NCBI GenBank assembly: GCA_037783415.1
Contig: JAZGTN010000165.1
Coordinates: forward strand, 1,240,001 to 1,304,000
Reading direction: 5' to 3'
DNA from: Leptasterias polaris
Lineage: Eukaryota; Echinodermata; Asteroidea; Forcipulatida; Asteriidae
DNA length: 64,000 nt
The position numbers and the translations under genes are program-made. Positions 10,690 to 21,088 of this stretch are shown piece after piece (the stretch's first letter is position 1; every line of letters begins with the position of its first letter). The notes under the pieces are model-generated. The model saw nothing but the letters and a program-made list of their open reading frames with translations, was not told where the DNA came from and did no database searches.

Positions 10690-10822
10690 GTGAGGGGCGA
10701 CTATGCGAGGGGACGAGTTTGTTGTCAGGGGGCGACTTTGCTAGGGGCGACTTTGTAGTTGGTGACTTTGTACATGTGTTTTTTGAAATTGGCGACTTTG
10801 CTAGGGGGCGAGTTGACTGGTT
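10690..10822. repeat. Degenerate GGGGCGACTTTG repeat array
   Basis: Seven imperfect 15-25 base units carry GGCGACTTTG or close variants (GGCGACTATG, GACGAGTTTG, GTGACTTTG), ending in GGGGGCGAGTTGACTGG. It directly follows array A but has a different unit. No protein is likely to be encoded. Confidence 0.6.
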
Positions 10823-11193
10823 TCCGTGTCTGTTGTTTATACACACTTAATAACACAATCACTGTAGAACACATCGGGTTAAATGATTGGAGCGTATCAG
10901 TAACTATTCACGGTAGGCATTATTTATTTTTATGAGGCAAAACACACATCTTAAACAATTATTATAATAATGAATTTTAAGATAAGTTTACTTTATTTCT
11001 TCAGTTACTAAATTAATGAAGGAGTTAACACCCACAAAACACACCCACAGATGTCTCAAGCGCAAGCATTCAGTACATTTACAGTAACTAAAATTAGTAC
11101 TACCCTTAGATAAAATGGACTCGTCTTCATGATCGTCGCTACAGCAACCGTAATGTACACTGCGTTCGTACATGAATAAATGAATATGAACCG
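10823..11193. other. No gene recognised
   Basis: AT-rich sequence with overlapping short open frames on the minus strand. None shows a domain or splice pattern I can support. Confidence 0.5.
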
Positions 11194-11347
11194 CCGGCGG
11201 GTTTCACAAGTCGTTAATGACGAAGAGTCGGCAGCCAGCAACTTCGCGCGAGAGCAGTGATCTCGCGAGAACATTCTTTATTAGGCTACAGCACTACACG
11301 CGACTCCACTCACCGCGACCATCATTAACGACTTGTCAACAAGTCTA
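11194..11347 (-). repeat. Short inverted-repeat element, copy 2
   Basis: Arms CACAAGTCGTTAATGA (11205-11220) and TCATTAACGACTTGT (11322-11336) are complementary over 15 bases and enclose about 100 bases rich in CGCGAGA/TCTCGCG. Read on the minus strand it starts TAGACTTGTTGACAAGTC directly after LINE coding sequence ending ATGAGAGAC. Confidence 0.5.
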
Positions 11348-11545
11348 GTCTCTCATTGCTGTACGCAGCTCCTCCCGTTGCAGGCCAGAGTCCCGGCACA
11401 AGGTGTCCACAAAGGTGGTTTGTGGTCTACCACGGGAACAGTGTCCCTGAGTAGGGGCCCATAGCACCAGCCTGCTCACTGCCAGCTCATCAAAGAGATA
11501 CTTTGCACAGTTATTTGGGTTATTGTCAATAACACACGCTGCCAA
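11348..11545 (-). pseudogene. LINE open reading frame, C-terminal relic
   Basis: The minus strand encodes GHCSRGRPQTTFVDTLCRDSG and then LQREELRTAMRD, the R-G-R-P-x-T-x-x-D-x-L pattern found at the C-terminus of RTE/CR1-type LINE polyproteins. It stops where the short inverted-repeat element begins, which removed the final RDR-x-x-W tail. No reverse-transcriptase core remains nearby. Confidence 0.55.
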
Positions 11546-11556
11546 TCAGTGTTACC

Positions 11557-13347
11557 TATGGAGGACGAAAAGTGGCCATCTGCTTATCTGCTACCAGAAT
11601 AGCTAAAAGTCAGATTTAATGTTGTTTTTAAATGAACTTTTCCACTTTTCTACTTTTCTGCATGATTATGAAGAACTTTACCCCCGTTTTGAGCAGATAA
11701 TGCAACACACACCTCCCGCTCCATGCTCACGGTGCGTACGTGCGCTTGCCTTGTGCTGATAAACCAGAAATGGGTTACTCCATTTACATAATAGGGGATG
11801 AAACTGCTTTTCACACAATAAGTGGCACTAAACAAAACAAGTTTTTCTTTTCTCCGTGGCATAATGGAGGCTTATTTATGAAAAAGTGCACATTATAAAG
11901 AATTATAAAAATAATAGTATGTTTATGTGACAATATAGTTTGTAAAATAATGCCCAATAAATATTTTTTTAATTTATTTCATGACATAAAATAACTAACA
12001 ACTAACAGTGAACACTGATACTTACACAACAAAAACATTGAAAACATTTTTGTCTGTACATCATTCCACAAAAAATACACATATCCCGTTTTACCAATAG
12101 TTTGTGTGAAAACTTAAAAGTTACGTTGTGTAAATAGCAAGCTGTTGTACAACAGCCAGAACCTCTGCACGAACCACCCCTGTCAACCAAATGAAGTGAT
12201 CCAGCCACAATGGTCCGAATAAAAACTTGAAAAATACCTTTTATCCGATACTCTTTGGGTTTTAATATTGACACATGGATCCAAAGGTTTAATAACTTCA
12301 CAAATGATCTTCTTGGTAAAAAGAATTACGACTTGAAATGGCAAAAAAGCTTTACAAACGACGAGTTCTACAACGGAATCTGATGATGCGGCGTTGGTTG
12401 TGATTCGCGCGGTTTAGAGTCGGTCTGGTTTACGTTCACACATACTGTACGTCATACGGATCGTAGTCCAGACTATGAAGAAACAGAAGGTCACGGTCTC
12501 CCACAACGAGCGTTGTAATTTGACACAAAAAGTGCCCCTCTTTCCAGTCCACCAATCAAAAAACATGTTACATGGATGGAAAGCTTAGTTTATCTAGTTT
12601 AATAAACAGTGCGACGTACATTTCTGCGAGCTTGCTAGCGAGTTTGCCATTCAATTTAGTGTGACAACCCCCTGGAAAAATGACCAAATGTGGCGTGACC
12701 TCCATACCAAAGTGATAATTTCAGAAGAAATTGACTTTTTTAAATCAAAAAGTGCCCCTCTTTGACGTCTCATATTTAAATGGAAATTATACTCTTTAGA
12801 AAGAGGAATACATATAGGGCCTACTTTCAAATGCCGAGCGACGTAGCACGTTTAACAAAAACACTTTTCTGTAACGGAGGAAAAAGTATCTCGAGTGCGT
12901 GAATTTGAAGGGATTTTCCCGTGTTAAACAGGTCGCTGTGAAAGGCGTTGAGCAGATGCACGCTAGTTCTTCATATGCATGCTACCTGAAAATGAGATTG
13001 AACGTTTTGTGAAAATGTATTTTCCATTTTTCTGCTTTTCTGCTACCAGAAAAGCAGATTTTACTTTTCCTCTTTATGTTGGCGGACGAAAAGTGGCCAC
13101 CTGCCTTTTTGCTGTCAGAATAGAATAAAAGTTGATTGAACGATTTTGACTTTTTCATGTTCTCCTTTTCTGCCACCTGAAAAGTAGTTTTTACTATGGT
13201 GCCCGAAAATTGGCCATCTGCTTTTCTCTTTTGAGAAAAGCAGGAAAATTGATTGAACGTTTTTCGATACCGGAAAAGCAGATTTTACTCAGGCGGCGGC
13301 CAAAAAGTGGCAATTTATTTGCTTTTCTGCTTTCAGCAAACCGTGAA
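11557..13347 (+). repeat. Left arm of the foldback element (interrupted)
   Basis: The arm sequence occupies 11557-11659 and 12983-13347. It contains repeated palindromic modules: TTTTCTGCT followed by ACCAGAAAAGCAGATTTTAC, and AAAAGTGGCCA next to TCTGCTTTTC. It ends at CAGCAAACCGTGAA. It pairs with 18241-18072 and then 14523-14201. Confidence 0.75.
11660..12982. mobile_element. TIR element nested in the left foldback arm
   Basis: It starts GCATGATTATGAAGAACTT and ends in a string whose complement is GCATGCATATGAAGAACT, about 16 of 18 identical. The right foldback arm is continuous across the corresponding position (TTCTG then TTACCTG), proving insertion here. No transposase-like frame is visible in its 1.3 kb. 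The target duplication cannot be fixed because of shared bases at the junction. Confidence 0.5.
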
Positions 13348-14200
13348 AGTTTTGGCATGACGATGTCGAGACATTATGTCTACCCTATCACTTTGTAAAG
13401 AAAGATAACGACGTTTCCCTAGAAGTGTACTTGATGTAGCCGTGAAATTCATTTGGTTATTTTCTTAGAGATGCCGCCTGTGGTCTCACAGAAACGCATA
13501 CGTTGTAGTACCGACGTATCCGATTGGTCTACGCACGCAAACACCAGATACAAAAAGCTATAGACCTGTCCCTTGATACTCAATTTTTTTTTGGTCTGTG
13601 AGTTTAATAGTAAAAGAAATACTTTAATATGAGATGATTCATTGCAAATTCCCCCCCCCCCCCCCACCCGACAAGTTAATTCCATCTTGCAAAAAATGTG
13701 TCTTCCTTTTTAGAAGGATAACTTTTTGATCAATTTGGCTTGCATAAGTTTAGATCACACTACAAGTACACCAAATACATGTATATATACAGTATATGTC
13801 CTACGCCATACCACTGTCCCTTCCCGGGCTTCGTAAAAACTTTTGCAGGGAGGTAAAGAATACCTTTGGTTTTTGGAACTGCTCGATTGTTTTAATCCTA
13901 AGTAAATGTAGATTTATACAATAAAACTAAACTGCGAAAATTTCATTTTAAATGGTGTGGGGGGGGGGGGGGGGGGTGGACCACTGAGAATCTCCGTCCA
14001 CAACGGCCGTCAACACAGGCATCAATAGAGAGCATAAACCGTGCATAATTTATTATAGGCTTTGCAGCTGGGCGGAAATCTCAAAGGAAACCCTCCAACA
14101 AACTTTCAGGGAAATATCCGATCGGTATCTTAAATTACAATAATAAAGGTTGGAAATTATTGTGTCCGGTCTTGTTTTACAACAATTATGGTCACTTAGG
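13348..14200. other. Spacer of the foldback element with C15+ and G19 homopolymers
   Basis: This holds no recognisable gene. A poly(C) run near 13650-13667 and a poly(G) run near 13959-13977 lie about 300 bases apart and could pair with each other. The rest is unremarkable AT-rich sequence. Confidence 0.5.
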
Positions 14201-14633
14201 TTCACGGTCTGCTGAGAGCAGAAAAGCAAATGGCCACTTTTTGGCCGCCTGAGTAAAATCTGCTTTTCCGGTATCGAAAAAGCAGAAAAGTAGAACGCAC
14301 AGTTGTCAAAACGTTCGATCCATTTTTCTGCTTTTCTCAAAAGAGAAAAGCAGATGGCAAATTTTCGGGCACCAGAGTAAAAACTACTTTTCAGGTGGCA
14401 GAAAAGAAGAACATGAAAAAGTCAAAATCGTTCAATCTACCTTTAATCTGTTCTGATAGCACAAAGGCAGATGGCCACTTTTCGTCCGCCAACATCAAGA
14501 GGAAAAGTAAAATCTGCTTTTCTAGTTTTTTTAAGTTTTTTTAGTTTTTTTTATGCAAGTTCGCCCCAAACAAGGCTAAAAGCCACTCTTGGTAAGGGGC
14601 TATAAGAGGAAAATTATAAAACATGAAAATAAC

Positions 14634-15143
14634 TCAGGAGAGCTGGAGGTAGGAATTGATATTCCTCTTGAAACAGTCTAGATTGTAGGATGGAGGGAAA
14701 CATGCACCAGGCAAGGAGTTCCAAAGAGATGCAGTACGTGGAATAAAGCTGTTGGAATGGCTCTTTGTTCTACATCTCAGCAAATTAAGAGTGTATGGGT
14801 GAGAAGAAGCAGAAAGTCTGGTTTCACGCTCAAACACTCTGACAGGAGGAACTAGGTCGGACACACTGGTGGCACATTTACCATGAAAATATCTGTAGAA
14901 AAGACACAGGCTGGCTACAGACCTACGGTGTGAAAGAGGTTGTAACGTTGATCCCAACACTTCACCAACAAGATTAACAATACGCTTCTGCACCCTATCT
15001 AGTAAAGATAAATAACAGGCAGAAGCTCCGGCCCAGATGTGACAACAGTACTCCAATAGGGGACGTATAGTTGTCTTATACAGGTAGAGAGTAGCATCAG
15101 GAGGTAAGAACTTCCGAGCTCGGTAAAGACAGCCAACTCGCAT
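14634..15143 (-). pseudogene. LINE ORF2, C-terminal region
   Basis: The same frame as the RT part resumes after the nonsense codon, with LYLYKTTIRPLLEYCCHIWAG, LDRVQKRIVNLVG, CLFYRYFHGKC and FIPRTASLWNSLPG. These strings are typical of the conserved C-terminal part of Jockey/CR1-like polyproteins. A stop at 14634 is followed by the short 3' UTR and T-rich (poly(A)) end. Confidence 0.8.
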
Positions 15144-15164
15144 GGAAGCACTCTTTGCAATGCC

Positions 15165-16484
15165 TCAGATATACCTTTCCCAACTTGCGTTGGTGGAGAT
15201 GTCAAGTCCAAGAAGGCGAAAATCTGCTACCTCAGGCAAAGTCAATGGACCCATATGAATAGATGGAAATGTAACATCTCTTGAGCGAGACAGAGACAGA
15301 AGTTTAGTTTTCTTTGCATTGAAGGTTACTAGCCAATCATTCCCCCACTTTAGCACATTCTCTAAGTCAGTGTTTAGTGAGACACCAACCTCACAGCGAG
15401 AAGTGTTGGAAGAGTTAGGGGAAACACAGAAGAGAGTTGAATCATCAGCATACATGGCGAGCTGAGACAAAACTCCATCGGGCAGATCATTAATGTAAAC
15501 AAGAAAGAGAGTGGGACCAAGTTCTAAGCCTTGCGGGACACCGGAATTGATAGAACAGGTAGGAGAAGATTGACCCTCAAGGGCAACCTTCAACTTGCGA
15601 TTGGAAAGGAAAGCAGAGATTATAGATAGCATTCTTCCTGACACACCATATGACTGAAGCTTGTGGAGCAGGCCAGTATGCCATACTTTGTCGAAGGCCT
15701 TGGAGATGTCCAATGCTACAACACGAGCCTCACCCCTGCGATCTAAAGCCCTACTAAAATGATCGGTAATTAGGGAAAGCAGGTCACCGGTTGAGCGGGA
15801 ATGGCGAAACCCAAACTGGCAGTCAGTTAGAAGGTCATTGTCCTCCAGGTATCCAATGAGCTGTTGATTGACGAAGCATTCAAAGATCTTACTTATTATG
15901 GGAAGCAGACTAATAGGACGATAATTAGTAGCTTCAGAACGCTCACCAGCACCCTTAAAGACAGGGACAACGGATGCCACTTTCCAGGATGAAGGAAACA
16001 CAGAGACTGCCAAGCACATATTGAACAGCTTGGCAAGAATGGGTGAAAGTTCAGGGGAACACATTTTCAAAACAATTACAGGGATTCCATCAGGGCCAGT
16101 AGCCTTGGAGGCATCCAAGGAATTAATAATCCGGGCAATCTTCTTTGGAGTGATAAGAGGTTCAGATACAACAGTGGCTGTACGAGATGGAAAGGCAGGA
16201 AGTGGATGCTCCTCATCATTGAGTGTGGAGTTAAATGCAAAGTTGTCAGAAAAAAGGTTTGCCTTATCTTGAGGAGAAGTAAGAACTTCGGGTCCATGAA
16301 AAAGAGGAGGAATGGAGGACTTGTTGCGGTTCAGTACACTATTGGCAATTCGCCAAAAGTCCCTTGAACCAAGCCGCTGTGATGAAATAGAACTAGCAAC
16401 AGAGTTGGCATATTGCTTCTTAGCATCCTCTAAAACTCTCTTACATCGATTTCGAGCTTCATGGAAAAGACGCTTACTGTCCAA
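15165..16484 (-). pseudogene. LINE ORF2, reverse transcriptase part
   Basis: Motifs in order: ASKATGPDGIP, NYRPISLLPIISKIFE, QFGFRHSRST, VALDISKAFDKVWH, SGVPQG, and the active-site box MYADDSTLF. These are the RT palm motifs of non-LTR elements and all catalytic Asp residues are present. The PQGLELGP variant replaces the usual S-V-L-G-P step. The frame ends at TGA (15165-15167) but continues without shift into 15143-14634, so this is an in-frame nonsense mutation, plausibly CGA to TGA. Confidence 0.85.
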
Positions 16485-16489
16485 AGTTC

Positions 16490-17533
16490 CTAAAAGATGA
16501 TACTTCTTAAAAAATGGTTACGATGGGCAATTGCTGCAGCACAGGCCGGAGTGTACCAATGTTGAGAATGGGCCTTGATCTGGTAGGTACGTGAGAGGAT
16601 GTAAATCTCCATACCAAGGTTAATCCATTGAGATAACTCATCTGCCGCCAAATCAGGACCAATACTTAGAATCCACGACCACGGCACATCTGCGAGAAAA
16701 CATCGAAAACCATCCCAGTCAGCCTTTCCAAACTGAAAAACAGTACGATGAAAAGGCTGAAATGTAGTTGTTGGAGAAGAATATGAGACGGAAACAGAGA
16801 CAATCGAGTGATCTGAGTTACCAATTGGAGGCAAGACTTTGGCAACACAGTCATCTGGGTTAGAACACAAGAAGAGGTCAAGCAAGTACCTTCCATCGGA
16901 AGCACGATCCGGAATGTGAGTAGGTGATGAAACGATCTGAGTAAGTTTTTGGGAGATTGACAAATTATGTGTTGCTATACCAGGAAGGTCAATATTACGA
17001 GAATGGGTCAGCCACTCCTTGTGATGGACATTAAAGTCACCAAATACCATGACTTGAGCAGAAGGGTGCTGAGAAATAGCAGAGTCAATGCTATCAGAGA
17101 TAGCATCAAGCACAGCGCAGGATGATGATAAAGGTGAACGATACAGGAAAAACAAGTAGGTTGTTGAATGGAGAAGTGAAAGACGAAAGCAAATGTATTC
17201 ATGGTTGTTACATTCCAAAGTGCTTTCACGGGCTAAGGGGAGGGTTTCTTTGACATAGACACCCAGACCATGTGATGGAGGGTGGTCAAGGCGATGAAAG
17301 ATATATCCTGGTAACTTGAAAGAGTCTGAAGAAATGTCACAATTCAGTCTGCTCTCAGATAGAGCTAGAAAATCAGGAGAGTTGTTGAGAACAAAAGACT
17401 GAACGGAAGTGAAGTTGGAACGAAAGCCCCTGATATTGGAAAAGGCAATACCAAGAGGCTTTGAACGCCGGGCACGGGCAGGTGGATTTGCGCGAGCAGG
17501 TAGGGTTTCTTTATTCTTTGTTTGTGTAGTCAT
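16490..17533 (-). pseudogene. LINE ORF2, apurinic/apyrimidinic endonuclease part
   Basis: The frame begins with a basic N-terminus and then shows AFSNIRGFRSN, LALSESRL, GLGVYVKE, VMVFGDFNVHHKEW and NSDHSIVSVS, the standard motif order (N, E, then GDFN-H and SDH) of LINE AP-endonucleases, which nick target DNA. It ends in HRNHFLRS by frameshift in a run of about seven T on the coding strand; coherent LINE sequence resumes in another frame at 16484. Confidence 0.8.
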
Positions 17534-18247
17534 GATTTTTGCATTTATTGGAGAAAAAGAGTCTCAGCTAGTCTTCGGTTTGAAGTCCGCCCAAAACACT
17601 CAGAGGAACCAATTGAACTCGTGCGAACACATTGTCGTAACAATGTCACCCCGATGGCCTCAGGAATGCAACCGAAAGTGGCTGCACGGACCACCAATCC
17701 ATGCATGTCCATGGCAGTACAACCACCTCGAACATTTTTCACCTGTTGATAGATCAGCCTCTCAGAGCATTACCACTGAGTTCGGGATCCTGTACTACCA
17801 GGCGGCCATGCCCTGCAACATGTTTATTTCCGGTACCCTTCGGAGAGGCGGAGCTCAGATGATCCAGGGAGGGTCCAGGGCAAGTTTCAAGTATAGATTA
17901 GGGTCTAGACTAACTGAGAAGAGATAGAAGGAAAGGGAGGAATGAAAAGGAAAGGGGAAAACTGGCAGAACTTCGCCTAGTCCAGAAACAAGGTAGAACC
18001 TCTTCACTGGACTACTGCAAAAGATGGGGTAACGACGCCAGACGGAAAAAAGGAATTTTTTCCTACCCCCTAGTAGCAGAAAAGCAGAAAAATAGAAAAT
18101 GCATTTTTACAAAACGTTCAATCTGGTTTTCAGGTAACAGAAAAGTAGAAAAGTGGAAACATTCTTTTAAAAACAACGTTAAATCTGACTTTGAGCTATT
18201 TTGATAGCAGATAAGCAGATGGCCACTTTTCGTCCTCCATAGTTACC

Positions 18248-18540
18248 AGGCGGTATACCAATAACCACAGATTTATACGCAATATCAACAAAGACTAGCT
18301 CTGACGATTGGCTTTCGTATTTAATTGCGTTTGCATACACAGAGATACAATGCAAACTAATTTTGAGTTATTTACGCTGTCAATCACTGTTACCAGGCAT
18401 TGTAACATCAACCACTGATTGATACGCAATATAAACATATACTTTCTCTGATTATTGCGGTTGTGCTGAGGGTCTCCCTTTTGCTGACAATGCGACTTTC
18501 ACAAAGAACCATCCTAATGGAAAGTGTATAAATCCATCGA
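18248..18540 (+). repeat. Local tandem repeat (about 147 bp) holding the foldback empty site
   Basis: Sequence from 18248 (AGGC, then GATTTATACGCAATATCAAC) recurs with divergence from 18395 (AGGC, then GATTGATACGCAATATAAAC). The base string before the second unit, CGCTGTCAATCACTGTTACC, corresponds to the left flank of the foldback element at 11538-11556. The second unit is therefore uninterrupted. Confidence 0.65.
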
Positions 18541-19014
18541 CTTAATTCTTCTAAGTGACAGTGCCTGTACATAATTACTGTCAATGTTTGTACAGTATTT
18601 TTCTATACTGTAATCGTTTATAAGACACTCATTATCCTGCGTGCTTCTGGAGTAGTTGTGTTCACTGTGTAGGCCTAACCTAAAAGAGTTTGAGATTACT
18701 TTACCTATCCGTGTTGGGTTCAAAATCTACAATGAAATAAATCTGAATTCATCAAGCTTTGTCTAAATAAGGCTTTACGGGAACACAAGTAACATAGTCT
18801 CACCGTCTCTGTTTAAATGTGACAAGTGGTTATTGCTACACGTGAAAAACGTTTTCGACATGTACTCAAAAATAACATCACAAGTCGGAACACCCGGAAT
18901 TATTAAAAAGGTATAACTATAAACTTGAGCATACTGTTGGAAAAGTTCTGGAATTTGTGATTTCGTTGAAGATTGGATAAATGGATTTTGTAAACAACAA
19001 TGACAATGTAAATT

Positions 19015-19965
19015 GTGAATATGAACTCTACATCCACAGACCCGTTGGGCTTGCCCCCAGCCCTCATCGCTCTCCGTACTTGTTTCATCGCCATCATTGC
19101 ACTGCTGATTATATCTGGGAATATTCTTTCAATTGCCGTGACACGCCGTGTAACCAACTTAGCTGACAGCACCAAGATCCTGATGACATCACTGGCTGTA
19201 TCTGACCTCCTTGTTGGACTTATGACATTACTCAGTATTGTATCATCTGTTCTGGACAGCTGGCCTTTTGGTGATGTGGGCTGCGAAATGGCGAACATTT
19301 TACTCACATCGTGTTTGGCAATGTCCATACTTTCGATTGTTGGTCTTAACATTGAACGGTTCCTGGCTGTAACTCGACCCTACAAGTTTCCTGTGTGGTG
19401 TAGCAGATTTCGGGTTAAAATGGTTGTGGTTTCCCTGGCAATATTCAGTTTATGTTCAAGTTTATCTATCAGATTTTCATCCCAGGCGTCAGCAAAGTTT
19501 AATAATACACTGCAGCTATGCAATGTTGTTAACCCCAAAATATTTATTCAAATTTGTACCCTTCTTATTGGAGATGTATTTCCAACAATATCGATGTCAT
19601 ACATTTACTATCGTTTGATTAAAATCAGTCGCAAACATGAACAGCGACTGAATCAAAATGGTCACAATGAGGCAAACCATCATCATGAAAACAAAGCTCT
19701 CAAGACATTCCTTGTTGTCACGTTAACACTTGCTGGATGTTACACACCACATCTGACCTTGAAAACAGTGAAGTCCTTACCAGGAGTTTCTCCTCCAGAT
19801 TGGATGCGATTTCTTGCAGTGTGGTTGGTAATCAGCAACAGCATGTTCAATGTTATCATCTATTGTCTCTTCAATAAGGTTTTCCGTGAAACAGCTAAGA
19901 AAATCCTCACAGAGAGATTTCCATGTTGCAACAGATCGATTGCTCCGGCTGAAATTGCGTTATAG
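19015..19965 (+). CDS. Rhodopsin-like (class A) G-protein-coupled receptor, intronless
   Basis: The 316-residue product has a short N-terminus with one N-glycosylation site (NST) and seven hydrophobic segments. Class A landmarks: GN in helix 1, LAVSDLL in helix 2, the helix 3 Cys (GDVGCEM) and ERF in place of DRY, CYTP for the helix 6 CWxP, and NVIIY for NPxxY. It is a short receptor with a basic, His/Asn-rich third loop (RKHEQRLNQNG) and a small tail. The first ATG in frame (19015) is used; another follows two codons later. Ligand is unknown; trace-amine, adrenergic and melatonin receptors are general relatives. Altered DRY and NPxxY motifs hint at unusual signalling. A decayed sister copy follows within 70 bases. 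Confidence 0.85.
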   Translation: MNMNSTSTDPLGLPPALIALRTCFIAIIALLIISGNILSIAVTRRVTNLADSTKILMTSLAVSDLLVGLMTLLSIVSSVLDSWPFGDVGCEMANILLTSCLAMSILSIVGLNIERFLAVTRPYKFPVWCSRFRVKMVVVSLAIFSLCSSLSIRFSSQASAKFNNTLQLCNVVNPKIFIQICTLLIGDVFPTISMSYIYYRLIKISRKHEQRLNQNGHNEANHHHENKALKTFLVVTLTLAGCYTPHLTLKTVKSLPGVSPPDWMRFLAVWLVISNSMFNVIIYCLFNKVFRETAKKILTERFPCCNRSIAPAEIAL

Positions 19966-20027
19966 TTTCAAGAATACAAATTGATAATAACAAAGCCCAA
20001 GGTATAAAGGGGTTGTACAACGTTGCT

Positions 20028-20803
20028 TTGATTCTGATGACATCACTGTCTGTACATGAACTCTGGCTGTATTTCAACGCTTTTAAGTTTGATGTCGTCT
20101 GCAATGAACAAGTGGCCATTTAGTGATATTGTTTGTGACTTGATTGTTACATACAAAGTCACAGCTCTTGCCATGTCTGTGAGTTCTAGTTATTTCTTAA
20201 CATTGAACGATTCATAGCTGTCACCCGACCATACAAGTTTCTTGTTTGGTGTTCCAGACGCCGTGTACTTTAAAAAAATATTCTGTTTGCTTTGTGGAGT
20301 TTTGCAAAAACAAATTGCTCCAACTACACGTCAAGTTGTTTTCCGAGCAGCAATTGTGCTTTTATGAAAACACTTCTGCAGTTTTCACCCTAACAGTACT
20401 TCTAGCGGAACTTATAGTTCCAACAGCTTTGATGTCAACTTCTCACTATCACTTGATAAAGATCAGCCGCAAACACGAACAGCGACTGAACCAAAACGGT
20501 AACAATGAGGCCAACAATAATCATGGAAACAAAGCCTTCAAGACATTCCTTGTTGTTACCTTGACCTTCTTTTGGTGCTATGCACCATTTATCACTCTAA
20601 GATTTGTTGAATCTACTACGGGTATCTCTTTCCCAAAATGGCTGCTATTTTTCACGTCATGGTTGACAATAAGTAACATCATGTTAAACGTCATCATCTG
20701 TTGTCTCTTCAATAAGAACATTCGTCAAACGGCAAAACAAATTCTTGCAGAGAGACCTCCCTGGCTTCTCAGGTCGATTGAACCTATGAATATCGCAGTT
20801 TAA
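20028..20803 (+). pseudogene. Decayed tandem copy of the rhodopsin-like receptor
   Basis: From about 20030 the DNA follows the helix 2-3 region of the neighbour (CTGATGACATCACTG, TGGCCATTTAGTGATATTG), but with frameshifts and a stop; the ERF-AVTRPYKF box is readable at about 20198-20240. From about 20395 the frame is open through helix 5, the RKHEQRLNQNG loop, FFWCYAPF (helix 6) and helix 7, ending MNIAV at 20803. Helix 1 is missing. The copy keeps a more standard helix 6 (WCYAP) than the intact gene, suggesting it decayed only after divergence. The open stretch 20246-20803 is not a functional receptor. Confidence 0.8.
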
Positions 20804-21088
20804 ACTTTCAATCTAAAGTAAGTTACCGTATAGACATTTACGTGAATATTTTCAATTCGGGGTACAAATCTTGACTATTTCAGTTATTTTTTACGTAATT
20901 ATGTTCGATGTCTGTAGCCAACATACCATTGACATCAAAATATGTGGCTGTCGTTTCCTCAGACTGTTTAATACCGGAAAATCACGGTCAGTATCAAAAT
21001 TTGGCTCTGATGTTTGCAGGAGCGCTCAGTGTCTCCGTCAGCCTTATGAAAAGAAAGTTAATCCTCTAAATTCTTCCATCTAAATGAC

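Larger units (their letters stand above)
14524..18071 (-). mobile_element. Jockey/CR1-type non-LTR retrotransposon, nearly complete ORF2
   Basis: Minus-strand order is endonuclease, reverse transcriptase and C-terminal region, then a short 3' UTR with poly(A) seen as T-runs at 14526-14552. It is inserted in the right foldback arm between GCTTTTCT and AGTAGCAG; a CTAG at both borders may be a 4-base duplication. The ORF is broken by one frameshift and one stop. The 540 bases upstream of the endonuclease hold no convincing ORF1, so the 5' end may be truncated. The clade is not certain: the RT resembles Jockey-like proteins, and the A-tail agrees. Confidence 0.75.
11557..18241. mobile_element. 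Foldback-type DNA element with 6-bp duplication GTTACC, carrying nested insertions
   Basis: The ends are TATGGAGGACGAAAAGTGGC (11557) and its complement (ending 18241). Directly outside each end is GTTACC (11551-11556 and 18242-18247). Arms of about 470-490 bases are inverted copies and are built of small GCTTTTCTGCTACCAGAAAAG palindromes. The left arm is split by a TIR element (11660-12982), the right arm by a LINE (14524-18071); an 853-base spacer lies between. No transposase frame is visible, so it is non-autonomous. The joined flanks match an unoccupied repeat unit at 18375-18398. A TA-pyrimidine start with a 6-bp duplication recalls IS3EU elements, but that is from memory. Confidence 0.7.
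14201..18241 (-). repeat. Right arm of the foldback element (interrupted)
   Basis: The arm occupies 14201-14523 and 18072-18241 and is the inverted counterpart of the left arm, including distinctive strings such as AAAAGTGGCCATCTGCTTATC. The LINE lies between the two pieces. Arm identity is high but with point differences and small indels, so the element is not brand new. Confidence 0.75.

Noticed and set aside
17534..18071. ORF1 of the LINE upstream of the endonuclease
   Set aside because: Frames are short and lack RRM, zinc knuckle or coiled-coil features; treated as 5' sequence of uncertain nature.
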